64,000 bases of DNA from DAOUJW01 sp034422115. Lineage in GTDB: Bacteria > Chloroflexota > Dehalococcoidia > Lucifugimonadales > UBA2985. Within the stretch, counting starts at the first letter, position 1; the number at the start of each line of letters is the position of its first letter. Below, piece after piece: positions 31,347 to 40,947 of this stretch. Both the position numbers and the translations under genes were made by a program. The notes beneath the pieces are model-generated. The model worked only from the letters and a program-made list of their open reading frames with translations. It ran no database searches and was not told the origin of the DNA. The DNA lies in NCBI GenBank assembly GCA_034422115.1, contig DAOUJW010000021.1, positions 75,008-139,007 of the forward strand, given 5' to 3'.

Positions 31347-32840
31347 ATGGCTGAAGCCAGCAAGAAATACGAGGCCGTCATTGGCCTGGAGGTGCACGCT
31401 CAGCTCCTCACCAGGAGCAAGATGTTCTGCTCCTGCCCATCGGACTACATCCAGGCCGCGCCCAACACCGTGGTCTGCCCCGTGTGCCTGGGTATGCCCG
31501 GAACCCTCCCCGTCATCAACAGCAAGGCCGTGGAGTTCGTCATCATGACGGGCCTGGCCCTCAACTCCGAGATCGCGGAGGCCACCCAGTTCCATCGCAA
31601 GAACTACCCCTACCCGGACCTGATGAAGGGCTACCAGATATCCCAGTACGACGGGCCAATCGCCAACGGCGGGTGGCTGGACATTGAGGTCGACGGCGCG
31701 CCGAGGCGTATCCAGATAACGCGGGTGCACCTGGAGGAGGACGTGGCGAAGCTGCAACATCGACAGGCGGCCGACGGCGAGGACTACAGCCTTGTCGACG
31801 TCAATCGCTCCGGGTCGCCGCTCATGGAGACGGTGAGCGAGCCGGACATGCGCTCCCCGGAGGAGGCCCGCCAGTACCTGGTGAACCTGCGGGCCATTCT
31901 CCAGTACCTGGGCGTGTCCACCGGCAACATGGAGGACGGCAGCTTCCGGTGCGACGCCAACATCAGCATAAGGCCCGCCAACAGCCAGGAGCTCTTCCCC
32001 AAGGTTGAGGTGAAGAACATGAACAGCCTGCGAGCCGTCTACCGCGCCCTCCAGTACGAGGAGGAGCGGCAGATTCAGGTGGTTGAGGAGGGCGGCCAGG
32101 TGGTGCAGGAGACCCGGGGATGGGTGGAGGACCGGGGCGTCACCTTCTCCCAGCGCACCAAGGAGTTCGCCCACGACTATCGATACTTCCCGGAGCCGGA
32201 CCTGCCGCCCCTGTCCATAAGCAGGCAGTGGGTGGACGACATCAGGGCGCGGCTCCCGGAGCTGCCCGGCGCTCGCCGGGACCGGTTCATCTCGATGTAC
32301 GAGCTGCCCGCGTACGACGCCTCCCAGCTGACGTCGTCCAAGGCCACGGCGGACTTCTTCGAGGAGTCGCTCAAGGCGAAGGAGACCCAGCCATCGGCGC
32401 TGGCGGCCAAGGCCAAGGCCGTCGGCAACTGGATGCTGGGAGACCTGGCCGGTCTCGTGAACGCATCGGGCGCAGACCTGGCAGAGTCGAATATCACGCC
32501 CGGCCACCTGCGGGAGTTCACGGACCTCATCGACGCCGGGACCATCAGCGGGCCCGCGGCCAAGACGGTGCTTGAGGAGATGTTCAAGTCGGGCAAGCAG
32601 GCCCAGGCCATTGCCCAGGAGCAGGGCCTGACCCAGATAAGCGACGCCGGTGAGCTTGACGGCACAGTCGCAGAAATCCTGGAGAGGAACGAGCAGGCGG
32701 TGCAGGACTACCTTGGAGGCAAGGAGACCGCCCTCAAGTTCCTGGTGGGACAGGTGATGAAGGAGACGCGGGGCCGGGCCAGCCCCGCGCTGGTCAACCA
32801 GATGCTTGAGGAGAAGCTGGCGTCCAAGGGAGGTGGATAG
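31347..32840 (+). CDS. gatB: Asp-tRNA(Asn)/Glu-tRNA(Gln) amidotransferase subunit B
   Basis: Part of GatCAB, which converts Glu-tRNA(Gln), and often Asp-tRNA(Asn), to the amide forms. 497 residues, normal length. N-terminal cradle motifs: VIGLEVHAQLLTRSKMFCSC, NTVVCPVCLGMPGTLPVIN with the zinc cysteines, KNYPYPDLMKGYQISQYD and HLEEDVAKLQH. The C-terminal helical/YqeY tail domain ends LVGQVMKETRGRASPALVNQ, which contacts the tRNA. gatA and gatC are not in the window. Its stop overlaps the secG GTG by one base. Confidence 0.97.
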   Translation: MAEASKKYEAVIGLEVHAQLLTRSKMFCSCPSDYIQAAPNTVVCPVCLGMPGTLPVINSKAVEFVIMTGLALNSEIAEATQFHRKNYPYPDLMKGYQISQYDGPIANGGWLDIEVDGAPRRIQITRVHLEEDVAKLQHRQAADGEDYSLVDVNRSGSPLMETVSEPDMRSPEEARQYLVNLRAILQYLGVSTGNMEDGSFRCDANISIRPANSQELFPKVEVKNMNSLRAVYRALQYEEERQIQVVEEGGQVVQETRGWVEDRGVTFSQRTKEFAHDYRYFPEPDLPPLSISRQWVDDIRARLPELPGARRDRFISMYELPAYDASQLTSSKATADFFEESLKAKETQPSALAAKAKAVGNWMLGDLAGLVNASGADLAESNITPGHLREFTDLIDAGTISGPAAKTVLEEMFKSGKQAQAIAQEQGLTQISDAGELDGTVAEILERNEQAVQDYLGGKETALKFLVGQVMKETRGRASPALVNQMLEEKLASKGGG

Positions 32841-33058
32841 TGGAGTCATTTTTCCAGTTTGCCATGATCCTGGTATCCGTCCTGCTCATAGGAGTCATCC
32901 TGGTGCAGGTTCGAGGGCAGGGGTCGGGGTTCTTCGGCTCAGCGCAGGCGTCATTCCGCACACGGCGCGGGGTGGAGAAGACGCTGTTCCAGCTAACCAT
33001 TGTCCTGGCCGTGGTGTTCACGGTGATTGCCATAGTGAGCGCCGTAGGGCCTTTCTGA
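32840..33058 (+). CDS. secG: Protein translocase subunit SecG
   Basis: 72 residues with two membrane helices (FFQFAMILVSVLLIGVILVQ and LFQLTIVLAVVFTVIAIVSA) joined by the conserved loop GQGSGFFGSAQASFRTRRGV. It helps SecYE/SecA move proteins across the membrane. The GTG start overlaps the last base of the gatB stop (TAGTG), so translation is coupled. Confidence 0.93.
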   Translation: MESFFQFAMILVSVLLIGVILVQVRGQGSGFFGSAQASFRTRRGVEKTLFQLTIVLAVVFTVIAIVSAVGPF

Positions 33059-33095
33059 CGACTCAGACGCCCTAACGTCTATAGAAGCGGCCCCC

Positions 33096-33920
33096 TTGAT
33101 CACCCTCACCACCGACTTCGGCACTCGCGACCCCTACGTCGCGGAGATGAAGGCCGTGGCCCTGGGCATCAACCCGCACGCGACCTTCGTGGACATCTCC
33201 CACCACGTTGCGCCACAGAACGTGCTGGAGGGCGCGTATGTCCTGGGATCCGCCTACCGCTACTTCCCGCCGGACGCCATTCACGTTGCCGTGGTGGACC
33301 CGGGTGTGGGCACGTCGCGCAGGGCGATTGCGCTGACCACAACCGAGGGCCGATTCCTGGCGCCGGACAACGGCCTGCTGACCTACGCCGTCAGAGAGAG
33401 CGCCGAGTACGAGGCGGCCACTCGCGGCAGAGGCTTTGCAGAGCCTGTGGAAGTGCCCATACCCGCCGGATGCGCCGCCTATGAGCTGTCCAACGAGAGC
33501 CTCAGGCTGTCTCCCCTGAGCGACACCTTCCACGGCCGCGACGTCTTTGCGCCCGCGGCGGCGCACCTGTCCCTGGGCCTGCCGCTGGAAGAGGTGGGCG
33601 AGAGGCTGGAGTCCATGATGTGCCTTTGCATCCCCAAGCCGGAGGAGCGGGGGAGCAGCGTGGCCGGCTTCATCGTACACGTGGACGGCTACGGCAACCT
33701 GATAACGACCATAGACGACAGGGCGCTGCGGCAGAGGGACGTTGAGGTGCTGGTGAAGGGTCGCAGGATACGCGGCCTAAGCCGGTCGTACCAGGAGGGC
33801 GCGGCGGTCCTTGCTATCGTGGGGAGCCACGGCAGCCTTGAGGTGGCCGTCAGGAACGGCAGCGCGGCGCAGGAGCTTGGCGCTGAAGTCGGAGACGAGG
33901 TAGTAGTGGAGCTGCGCTAG
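33096..33920 (+). CDS. SAM hydrolase / SAM hydroxide adenosyltransferase (DUF62)
   Basis: 274 residues. Members split S-adenosylmethionine to adenosine and methionine. Family motifs: ITLTTDFGTRDPYVAEMKAV at the N-terminus, VAVVDPGVGTSRRAIALTT, RFLAPDNGLLTYAV, and the C-terminal domain HVDGYGNLITTIDD. The start is TTG 33096; a TATAGA at 33080-33085 lies 10 bases before it and no ribosome site is seen, so this too may be leaderless. Confidence 0.92.
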   Translation: MITLTTDFGTRDPYVAEMKAVALGINPHATFVDISHHVAPQNVLEGAYVLGSAYRYFPPDAIHVAVVDPGVGTSRRAIALTTTEGRFLAPDNGLLTYAVRESAEYEAATRGRGFAEPVEVPIPAGCAAYELSNESLRLSPLSDTFHGRDVFAPAAAHLSLGLPLEEVGERLESMMCLCIPKPEERGSSVAGFIVHVDGYGNLITTIDDRALRQRDVEVLVKGRRIRGLSRSYQEGAAVLAIVGSHGSLEVAVRNGSAAQELGAEVGDEVVVELR

Positions 33921-33931
33921 TCGCCTTCCTT

Positions 33932-34022
33932 TCCCGCTCATAGTGAGCCTGGTCGAACCAGAGCGGGAAGACAAAAACTGTACGGCTCCCGCTCATACCC
34001 TTCGACAAGCTCAGGGTGAGCG
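33932..34022. repeat. Paired palindromic repeat (modules A and B)
   Basis: CCCGCTCATAGTGAGCCTGG with a one-base insertion (GGTCGAACC), then CCCGCTCATACCCTTCGACA. It separates two convergent genes. Confidence 0.82.
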
Positions 34023-34062
34023 GTGTCATGAACTACTTTCAACACGCGTTAGGAGTAGTTGG

Positions 34063-34383
34063 CTAGCTCGGCTCTATGACCACGGCCGTGCCGTAGGCCA
34101 GTATCTCCGACGCATTGCCCATGATGGCGGAGGTCATGAAACGCGTGCCCACTATGGCGTTCGCGCCCATCTCTGCCGCGCGTGCTGTCATGCGGCGCAC
34201 GGCCTCCTCCCTGGCCTCCGCCAGCAGGCGCGTGTACTCCTCTATCTCCCCGCCTACCATGTTGCGCAGGCCGGCCATGATGTCCCGCCCAACGTGCCTG
34301 GCGCGAACGGTGCTGCCCCGCACAAGGCCAACCACCCTTGTGATCTGTGCGCCCTCTATCTCGTCTGTGGTTACGATTATCAT
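34063..34383 (-). CDS. YbjQ/UPF0145-family protein
   Basis: 106 residues, MIIVTTDEIEGAQITRVVGL, RARHVGRDIMAGLRNMVGGE, YTRLLAEAREEAVRRM and GANAIVGTRFMTSAIM, all typical of this pentamer-forming, heavy-metal-binding-like family of unknown role. The ATG is at 34383. It is the third gene of a minus-strand group after the FAD oxidase and a small membrane protein. Confidence 0.92.
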   Translation of the reverse strand: MIIVTTDEIEGAQITRVVGLVRGSTVRARHVGRDIMAGLRNMVGGEIEEYTRLLAEAREEAVRRMTARAAEMGANAIVGTRFMTSAIMGNASEILAYGTAVVIEPS

Positions 34384-34393
34384 TAGTCCCTGT

Positions 34394-34627
34394 CTAGTCC
34401 CTGTCCTGGAAGTTCTCTCCCTTGAGCTGTCGAATCCTGTCCCAGACAACGTAGAGAAACAGGAGCACGAAGCCCAGACCGCCTGCAACCACGGCCAGCC
34501 TTATTATCAGGGGGATGTTATTGGCCTCAAAGATGTTCAGGAAGAAGTTGTAGATGAGGTTTCCGCCCAGGACAAGTCCCGCCCCAATTATGAGGACCGT
34601 CGCCGTTCGCAGAAGCGTCGGTTGCAT
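34394..34627 (-). CDS. Small two-helix membrane protein
   Basis: 77 residues with two hydrophobic segments (about 7-30, TATVLIIGAGLVLGGNLIYN, and 42-64, LIIRLAVVAGGLGFVLLFLY) and a basic, then acidic, C-terminal tail. No family recognised. It lies 9 bases after the FAD oxidase gene and 10 before the YbjQ gene, so it is in the same operon. Confidence 0.8.
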   Translation of the reverse strand: MQPTLLRTATVLIIGAGLVLGGNLIYNFFLNIFEANNIPLIIRLAVVAGGLGFVLLFLYVVWDRIRQLKGENFQDRD

Positions 34628-34636
34628 TTCGGCCTC

Positions 34637-36052
34637 CTAAAGCCCCAGCTTCCCGGGGTTCATAATGTTGTTGGGGTCCAGCGCCGACTTTATGCTGCGC
34701 AGCGCCTCCAGGTTGCTTCCAAGCTCACGGGGCATCAGGTGGACCAGCTTCGTCCCGATGCCGTGGACGTACTCCATCGAGCCTCCCATGTCCTGGGCCA
34801 GCGAAAGCACCTCGTCCGACGCGCCAGGCAGCTGGCCGGGTTCGCCTCGCTCCTCCATACCCACGTCCACAAGTATCATGGAGAAGAGCTCAGGCTGCGT
34901 CCAGAGGGAGTATTCCCTCACGTGCAGGCCGCGCTCCGCCGCAAGCTGCCGGCAGCGACGCCGGTACTCCAGCACCCTGGACGCGGGAAGGGCAACGTGG
35001 GGGTAGTCCGTGGTCCTGGGCCAGCCGCGGGTCGGCCGCTCCGCGGGCTTGCCGCTCAGGAAACGCTCCTTGTAGCTGTAGGCGGAGTCGTGGCGGGTGT
35101 CCCAGTAGCGCTGGGCCGGCTGCGGGCCAACGTCACTCCCGCTAGAGGCCAGGCACACCTTCAGCGTCCGCGCCACCTGCGCCTCCACCTCCTCGGCGTA
35201 CCCCTCGAATACCAGGTACATCACCACCGTGGACGACTCGTCGGAGCCGTCCGGGCTGTAGACAGGCTCCTCGCTGAGGTCGATCAGCGCGGGCCTGAGG
35301 CCCAGGGAGAACATCTCCAGCATGGCGGCAAACCCGTCCTCGAATTGGGGAAAGGTGAAGGACTTGAAGACCCGGCTCTCAGGCAGCCGGAAGACCCTGA
35401 GGGTGGCCCTGGTTATGATGCCCAGGACGCCCTCTGCGCCTATGAACAAGGGATGCAGCGAGGGGCCCGCCGACATCTTGGGCACGGCCTTTGTCTTGAG
35501 CATATCACCGTTGGGAAGCGCCACCTCCAGGCCAAGCACCTGCTCCCCCATTGAGCCGTACCTGGCGGCCCTGTACCCCACGCCGTTGGTGGAGATCGCG
35601 CCTCCGATGGTGGCTATGGGCACGCTGTAGGGGTCGTGGCCCAGCATGAAGCCCTCCGCGCCCAAGGCGTCGTTCAGGTCTCCCAGGATAACGCCCGCCT
35701 CTACGGTGACCGTCCTGTCCTGGGGGCTTATCTCCAGTATGCGGTTCATCCGCTTCAGGTCGACGGCTATGCCGCCCTTAAGGGGAGTTAGTGCGCCCGC
35801 AACGCCCGTGCCGCCGCCGTAGGGCACGATTGGTATGCTCTCGCGGCAGGCCAGCCTGACAGTCTCCGCGACCTCCTCGGCGGAGCCGGGGCGCGCGACC
35901 GCGAACACCCGCGGCGCGTTGGGGTCTACAGGCTCGCCACGCCACCGGCCAAAGGCGTCCATTGAGTAGGCCGCCAGGGAAGGCTCGTCAAGGAGTACGT
36001 TGTCCGGCCCAACAATGCGTTTGAGGTCTGTCTCCACAGACTGCAATATCAC
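34637..36052 (-). CDS. FAD-linked oxidase (GlcD / D-lactate dehydrogenase type)
   Basis: 471 residues. FAD-binding domain of the PCMH type: IPIVPYGGGTGVAGALTPLK (flavin pyrophosphate site), ITVEAGVILGDLNDALGAEG-like and GTIGGAISTNGVGYRAARYG-like segments (the exact residues are VEAGVILGDLNDAL and ATIGGAISTNGVGYRA). The C-terminal substrate domain ends with the family signature ALDPNNIMNPGKLGL. It probably oxidises a 2-hydroxy acid such as lactate or glycolate and passes electrons to the respiratory chain. No iron-sulfur partner (GlcF) is next to it. Confidence 0.92.
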   Translation of the reverse strand: MILQSVETDLKRIVGPDNVLLDEPSLAAYSMDAFGRWRGEPVDPNAPRVFAVARPGSAEEVAETVRLACRESIPIVPYGGGTGVAGALTPLKGGIAVDLKRMNRILEISPQDRTVTVEAGVILGDLNDALGAEGFMLGHDPYSVPIATIGGAISTNGVGYRAARYGSMGEQVLGLEVALPNGDMLKTKAVPKMSAGPSLHPLFIGAEGVLGIITRATLRVFRLPESRVFKSFTFPQFEDGFAAMLEMFSLGLRPALIDLSEEPVYSPDGSDESSTVVMYLVFEGYAEEVEAQVARTLKVCLASSGSDVGPQPAQRYWDTRHDSAYSYKERFLSGKPAERPTRGWPRTTDYPHVALPASRVLEYRRRCRQLAAERGLHVREYSLWTQPELFSMILVDVGMEERGEPGQLPGASDEVLSLAQDMGGSMEYVHGIGTKLVHLMPRELGSNLEALRSIKSALDPNNIMNPGKLGL

Positions 36053-36059
36053 CGCATGG

Positions 36060-36110
36060 CTCCGTTTACCCCCATCCTGACCTTCCCCCGCGAGCGGGGG
36101 AAGGGACTAC
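36060..36110. repeat. Palindromic repeat (CCTTCCCCCGCGAGCGGGGGAAGG type)
   Basis: CTTCCCCCGC-GA-GCGGGGGAAG hairpin, preceded by TACCCCCATCCTGAC. Relatives lie at 40050-40085 and 55199-55226. Confidence 0.75.
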
Positions 36111-36169
36111 CAGAACCCGATGGGAGTCGCTGAGAGGTTCGGGTATTGAGGGGGAAGTTGTCGCCGGAA

Positions 36170-37545
<1,376 letters not shown>

Positions 37546-37549
<4 letters not shown>

Positions 37550-38028
37550 GCGCGCGCCTCGACGGTGGCGACGGCCATTGCCCCTATGCCCTCGCCGCGG
37601 CCCGGAAACCCCAAGCCGTCGGTGGTGGTGCACTTGATGTTGACCTGGCCGGGGGACAACCCCGCTGTTTCGGCAATCGTTTCACGCATGTTCTGTACGT
37701 AGGGAGCAAGCCTTGGGCGTTCGGCGACTATTGTAGCATCCAGATTTACCACCTGCCACCCTTCCCGCGCCAGGAGGTCAGCAACCGTCTTCAGGAATAT
37801 CAGGCTGGACGCGCCGCGATACTGCGGGTCCGACGACGGGAAGTGCGCGCCGATGTCCCCCAGGCCCGCGGCCCCCAGCATGGCGTCCACAATGGCGTGC
37901 ACCAGTACGTCGCCGTCGCTGTGCCCCGCCAGCCCCGACTCGTATTCAACAAGGACGCCGCCGAGCCACAGCGGAATGCCCGGCTCCAGCCTGTGCACGT
38001 CGTACCCTATTCCGGCGCGGGTGGACAT
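37546..38028 (-). CDS. ispF: 2-C-methyl-D-erythritol 2,4-cyclodiphosphate synthase
   Basis: MEP-pathway enzyme that cyclises CDP-ME 2-phosphate with release of CMP. 160 residues. Zinc ligands: GIGYDVHRLEPG (Asp, His) and GHSDGDVLVHAIVDAMLGAA; ligand pocket DIGAHFPSSDP and the C-terminal CTTTDGLGFPGRGEGIGAMA. It follows ispD by 12 bases and overlaps cysS. Confidence 0.96.
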
Positions 38029-38040
38029 GGATGGCTGTGG

Positions 38041-38736
38041 CTACCGCCTAGCCCTGTCCCGGAGGATGGCCTCCGCCAGCAGCAGGTCGGTCTTGGTGGT
38101 TATCTTGATGTTGTCCGGAGAGCCCTGGAACACCCTCACCTCGTGGCCCAGCATCTCCACCAGAGAAGCGTCGTCAGTAACCTCGTCCAAGTTGCCCTGG
38201 TACGCCTTCCGCAGTAGGTCGTAGCTGAACACCTGGGGCGTCTGGACGGCCCGCAGCTCATCCCTGGGCACCGTCCTGAGCACCACACCCTCCGCGTCCA
38301 CGCTCTTGATGGTATCGTTGACGGGCACGGTTGGGATGGCGGCCCCGGTGCGCGCCGCCTCCTGTATGCACCGCTCCAGTATGTCTGGGGTAACACATGG
38401 ACGCGCGCCGTCGTGCACCATGACCCACCGGCAGGTAGACAGGCAGTCCAGGCCCGCCTTGACCGAGTCCTGCCGCCTCTCGCCGCCGGCGCACACCCGG
38501 CTAACCTTACGCCAGCCCTCCTCCGCCGCCAGCGCGCGGCCCCGTTCAAGGTTGTCGCGGTGCAGCACCAGGACTATCTCGCCCACCTGCGGGAACTCCT
38601 CGAATGCCGCGACGGTGTGGGAAATCAGGGGCTTATCCAGCAGAGCCGCGAACACCTTGTCCACGTCGCCCATCCGCCGGCTGACACCCGCGGCGACAAT
38701 GACCACGCCTGTTTCCGGCGATGAGTCCGGCGTCAC
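38041..38736 (-). CDS. ispD: 2-C-methyl-D-erythritol 4-phosphate cytidylyltransferase
   Basis: MEP-pathway enzyme joining CTP and MEP. 231 residues from GTG 38736. Nucleotide-binding motif VVIVAAGVSRRMGDVDKVFA; further motifs GGERRQDSVKAGLDCL, VMVHDGARPCVTPDIL and VQTPQVFSYDLLRKAY, DDASLVEMLG. It starts 9 bases after the PIN/TRAM gene and is followed by ispF. Together with ispF it shows the organism makes isoprenoids by the MEP route. Confidence 0.96.
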   Translation of the reverse strand: MTPDSSPETGVVIVAAGVSRRMGDVDKVFAALLDKPLISHTVAAFEEFPQVGEIVLVLHRDNLERGRALAAEEGWRKVSRVCAGGERRQDSVKAGLDCLSTCRWVMVHDGARPCVTPDILERCIQEAARTGAAIPTVPVNDTIKSVDAEGVVLRTVPRDELRAVQTPQVFSYDLLRKAYQGNLDEVTDDASLVEMLGHEVRVFQGSPDNIKITTKTDLLLAEAILRDRARR

Positions 38737-38745
38737 GGCCGCGCC

Positions 38746-39795
38746 CTAGGTCGCGCTGGGCTGAGCGAAGATGATGCGGCCCGCGGCCGTCTGGAGCACC
38801 CTGGTTATGGACACGTCCAGGTGGGAGTTGATGTACTTCTTGCCGCCCTCTATCACCACCATTGTGCCGTCGTCCAGGAAGGCCACGCCCTGGCCGATCT
38901 CCCTGCCCTCCTGGATAACCCTCACCATCATCTCCTCGCCGGGAATGACCACGGGCTTGAGGGCGTTGGCAAGCTCGTTGATGTTGAGCACCCTCACGCC
39001 CTGAAGCTCCGCCACGCGGTTCAGGTTGAAGTCTGTGGTGAGGATGGGCGCTCTCATGGTCTTGGCCATCATCACCAGCTTGCCGTCCACCTCCGGCACG
39101 TCCCGCACGTCCTCGTCCAGGATCTGGATGGGCACGTCCTTCTCCTTGCGCAGCTTGTTGAGCATCTCCAGCCCTCTGCGACCCCGAGTGCGTCTGAGGG
39201 AGTCGCTGGAGTCTGCGATGTGCCGCAGCTCGTCCAGAACAAAGCGGGGGATGACCATCGTGCCCGCCACGAAACCCGTCTTGCTGATGTCGGCAATCCT
39301 GCCGTCGATTATGGCGCTGGTGTCCATGAGGACGCGGCTGTTGGCGTTATACCGCCCGGCCTGCCCGCCTCGACGGGAGCGGTCCGGTAGGAACTGGGCA
39401 AAGTCCCGTTCCCTGGTCAACATAATCGCCATCCCCAGGGAGCCGAGTACAAGGCTCAGGCCGACGGGAACGGCCAGCCCCGGCCAGCCTGAGAGCCTGG
39501 AAAGACTTGTGGAAATCAGCGCCGCAACAACCAGGCCCAGTATCAGGCCAAGAGTCCCCGAAACCAGCGTGCTGAAGCTCATGTCCTGAAAGACCCTGCG
39601 AGTCCACTGGATTGGGGTGAGAACCAGATAGGGAGCAACAGCCAGACCGAAAACACCGCCGGTCAGCATTCCGCCCAGGCCCCACGGGACGGGAGCCTCT
39701 TCATCCATCATCGACCCAACCCACAGCCCCAGAACCCATCCGCCCAGCCCGGCGAGCGCCAGCCCCACCAGGCGCAGCCACCATTGAATACCCAT
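38746..39795 (-). CDS. Membrane-anchored PIN/TRAM-domain protein (YacL family)
   Basis: 349 residues from ATG 39795 (GGAGATGGCTAT before it). Four N-terminal membrane helices, then a PIN nuclease domain (RVLMDTSAIIDGRIADISK, VLDELRHIADSSD and ILTTDFNLNRVAELQG with acidic residues) and a C-terminal TRAM RNA-binding domain (GEEMMVRVIQEGREIGQGVA, GTMVVIEGGKKYIN). This set is the usual YacL/PilT-type architecture found next to ispD in many Gram-positive and Chloroflexota genomes. Its natural RNA target is not known. Confidence 0.93.
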   Translation of the reverse strand: MGIQWWLRLVGLALAGLGGWVLGLWVGSMMDEEAPVPWGLGGMLTGGVFGLAVAPYLVLTPIQWTRRVFQDMSFSTLVSGTLGLILGLVVAALISTSLSRLSGWPGLAVPVGLSLVLGSLGMAIMLTRERDFAQFLPDRSRRGGQAGRYNANSRVLMDTSAIIDGRIADISKTGFVAGTMVIPRFVLDELRHIADSSDSLRRTRGRRGLEMLNKLRKEKDVPIQILDEDVRDVPEVDGKLVMMAKTMRAPILTTDFNLNRVAELQGVRVLNINELANALKPVVIPGEEMMVRVIQEGREIGQGVAFLDDGTMVVIEGGKKYINSHLDVSITRVLQTAAGRIIFAQPSAT

Positions 39796-39967
39796 ATAGC
39801 CATCTCCTTCCGCCTCCTCCAGGGAGAACCAAATAATCCGGTCCAAAAACGGACACTAATACACCTTAAGTATAGCACACGCGCACTGGGCCAAAGCCAG
39901 ACTCGTAATGCGAGGCAGCACGGGCGGGGGCACACACCTCTCCACCACCCCTGGATTCCTGCCTACG

Positions 39968-40108
39968 GAGACCTTTGCAAAACCTCTTCCCCCTTCAAGG
40001 GGGAAGATTGAGATGGGGGTGAGCCGTGCGGGGACACGCCTCTTTTTACCCCCATCCTGACCTTCCCCCGCAAGCGGGGGAAGGGAGTTAGGATTATTCA
40101 GAGGTCTC
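39968..40108. mobile_element. Short element with GAGACC terminal repeats (third copy)
   Basis: Left end GAGACCTTTGCAAAAC, right end TTATTCAGAGGTCTC (inverted match 10 of 12 at the tips). The interior differs from the other two: it holds the CTTCCCCCGCAAGCGGGGGAAG hairpin. The flanks are two halves of an otherwise symmetrical repeat. Confidence 0.6.
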
Positions 40109-40131
40109 ACTCCGCAGGAATGGGGGAGGAT

Positions 40132-40158
40132 GTAGGGCGGTTCGCGAACCGCCCCTAC
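40132..40158. repeat. GC-rich palindrome, second copy
   Basis: GTAGGGCGGTTCG, then CGAACCGCCCCTAC; one G fewer in the left arm than the copy at 2733-2760. Confidence 0.85.
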
Positions 40159-40207
40159 AATGCGTTCAGACTGTTCAACAGGTTAATCTGTGCGATGACC
40201 TGGGCCT

Positions 40208-40921
40208 TCAGCCTGCCGGCCCGGTAATGGTTATGACGCGGCTGGTGTACATCAGGCGGGGCAACGCCTTCAGCGCCTCCAGGTTTGGGCGGTCTACGTT
40301 CAGGAGGCGCGGCAGTCGGATGCCCTCTAACCGCTCCATGTAGGGGCAGCGCTTCTCAAAGGCCAGCAGCGTGTGCCTGTCGCCGCCGAGCAGCATGTGG
40401 TCCAGAGGCCCCTCCCAAGCCTCCACCTGCGCCTGGAGCGTCTCAGCGGCCTTGTCCATGAGCGCCCGGGCCTGCTCCTCACGACGGCGGGCAAAGCGCC
40501 CGGAGGAGCTGCCGCCCTTCTTGTGTCTCCCCTTGACGAAGCGGCTGCCGACCTTGGACTGGGCCAGACGCTCCCCCTCGAAGACCCCGACGGCGTAGCC
40601 GCTGAGACGCAGCAGCACGACCAGTACAGTTCGCTGTTTGTCCAGGAGATCGCGCAGAGGGCCGGTGTTCCAGCCGGAATGCTCCGCCTGAGTCTCCACG
40701 GGAAAGGGCGGTAGCACAGCCTGTGACTCCTCTGGGCTCCAGAAGAGGAAGGCACCCGTACCGGAGTCCCGGACAGCCTCCGCCAAATATTCGTCCAATG
40801 GAACAGAGCTGGGGAGACCGCCGGAGGGCGGAATGCAGAGCGTGCGACCGCTTTTGGCCGGATTGTGCCAGCCATCGGCCAGGCGGCGTAATGCTCCAGA
40901 GGGTAAGTCCTGTTGTTCCAT
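40208..40921 (-). CDS. VLRF1/Vms1-like eRF1-fold release factor (acVLRF1 type)
   Basis: 237 residues. The region FEGERLAQSKVGSRFVKGRH followed by KKGGSSSGRFARRREEQARA (about 136-150) is the signature loop of bacterial Vms1-like proteins, which free stalled nascent chains from peptidyl-tRNA on split ribosomes. In Vms1 a Gln acts in this loop; here it reads GGSSSGRF and I see no Gln at that exact point, so catalysis needs checking. The eRF1-type fold continues to LDHMLLGGDRHTLLAFEKRC. It lies 26 bases after mutS2 on the same strand; MutS2 is known to act on collided ribosomes, so a shared rescue role is likely. Confidence 0.8.
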   Translation of the reverse strand: MEQQDLPSGALRRLADGWHNPAKSGRTLCIPPSGGLPSSVPLDEYLAEAVRDSGTGAFLFWSPEESQAVLPPFPVETQAEHSGWNTGPLRDLLDKQRTVLVVLLRLSGYAVGVFEGERLAQSKVGSRFVKGRHKKGGSSSGRFARRREEQARALMDKAAETLQAQVEAWEGPLDHMLLGGDRHTLLAFEKRCPYMERLEGIRLPRLLNVDRPNLEALKALPRLMYTSRVITITGPAG

Positions 40922-40947
40922 GTCAGGCTCCGGTTCGGAAATGGCCC

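Larger units (their letters stand above)
39796..40207. other. 412-bp intergenic region with nested repeats
   Basis: Contains the third GAGACC-type element (39968-40108), inserted in a CCTGGATTCCTGCCTACG...TCCGCAGGAATGG palindrome, and the one-base-shorter copy of the GTAGGGGCGGTTCG palindrome at 40132-40158. A TATAG-rich stretch near 39870-39880 is the likely upstream region of the PIN/TRAM gene. No gene seen. Confidence 0.75.

Noticed and set aside
31191..32849. 552-residue open frame antisense to gatB
   Set aside because: Shadow of a certain gene; no start signal and no recognisable domain.
34115..35554. 479-residue open frame antisense to the FAD oxidase operon
   Set aside because: Crosses three real genes on the other strand and has no domain.
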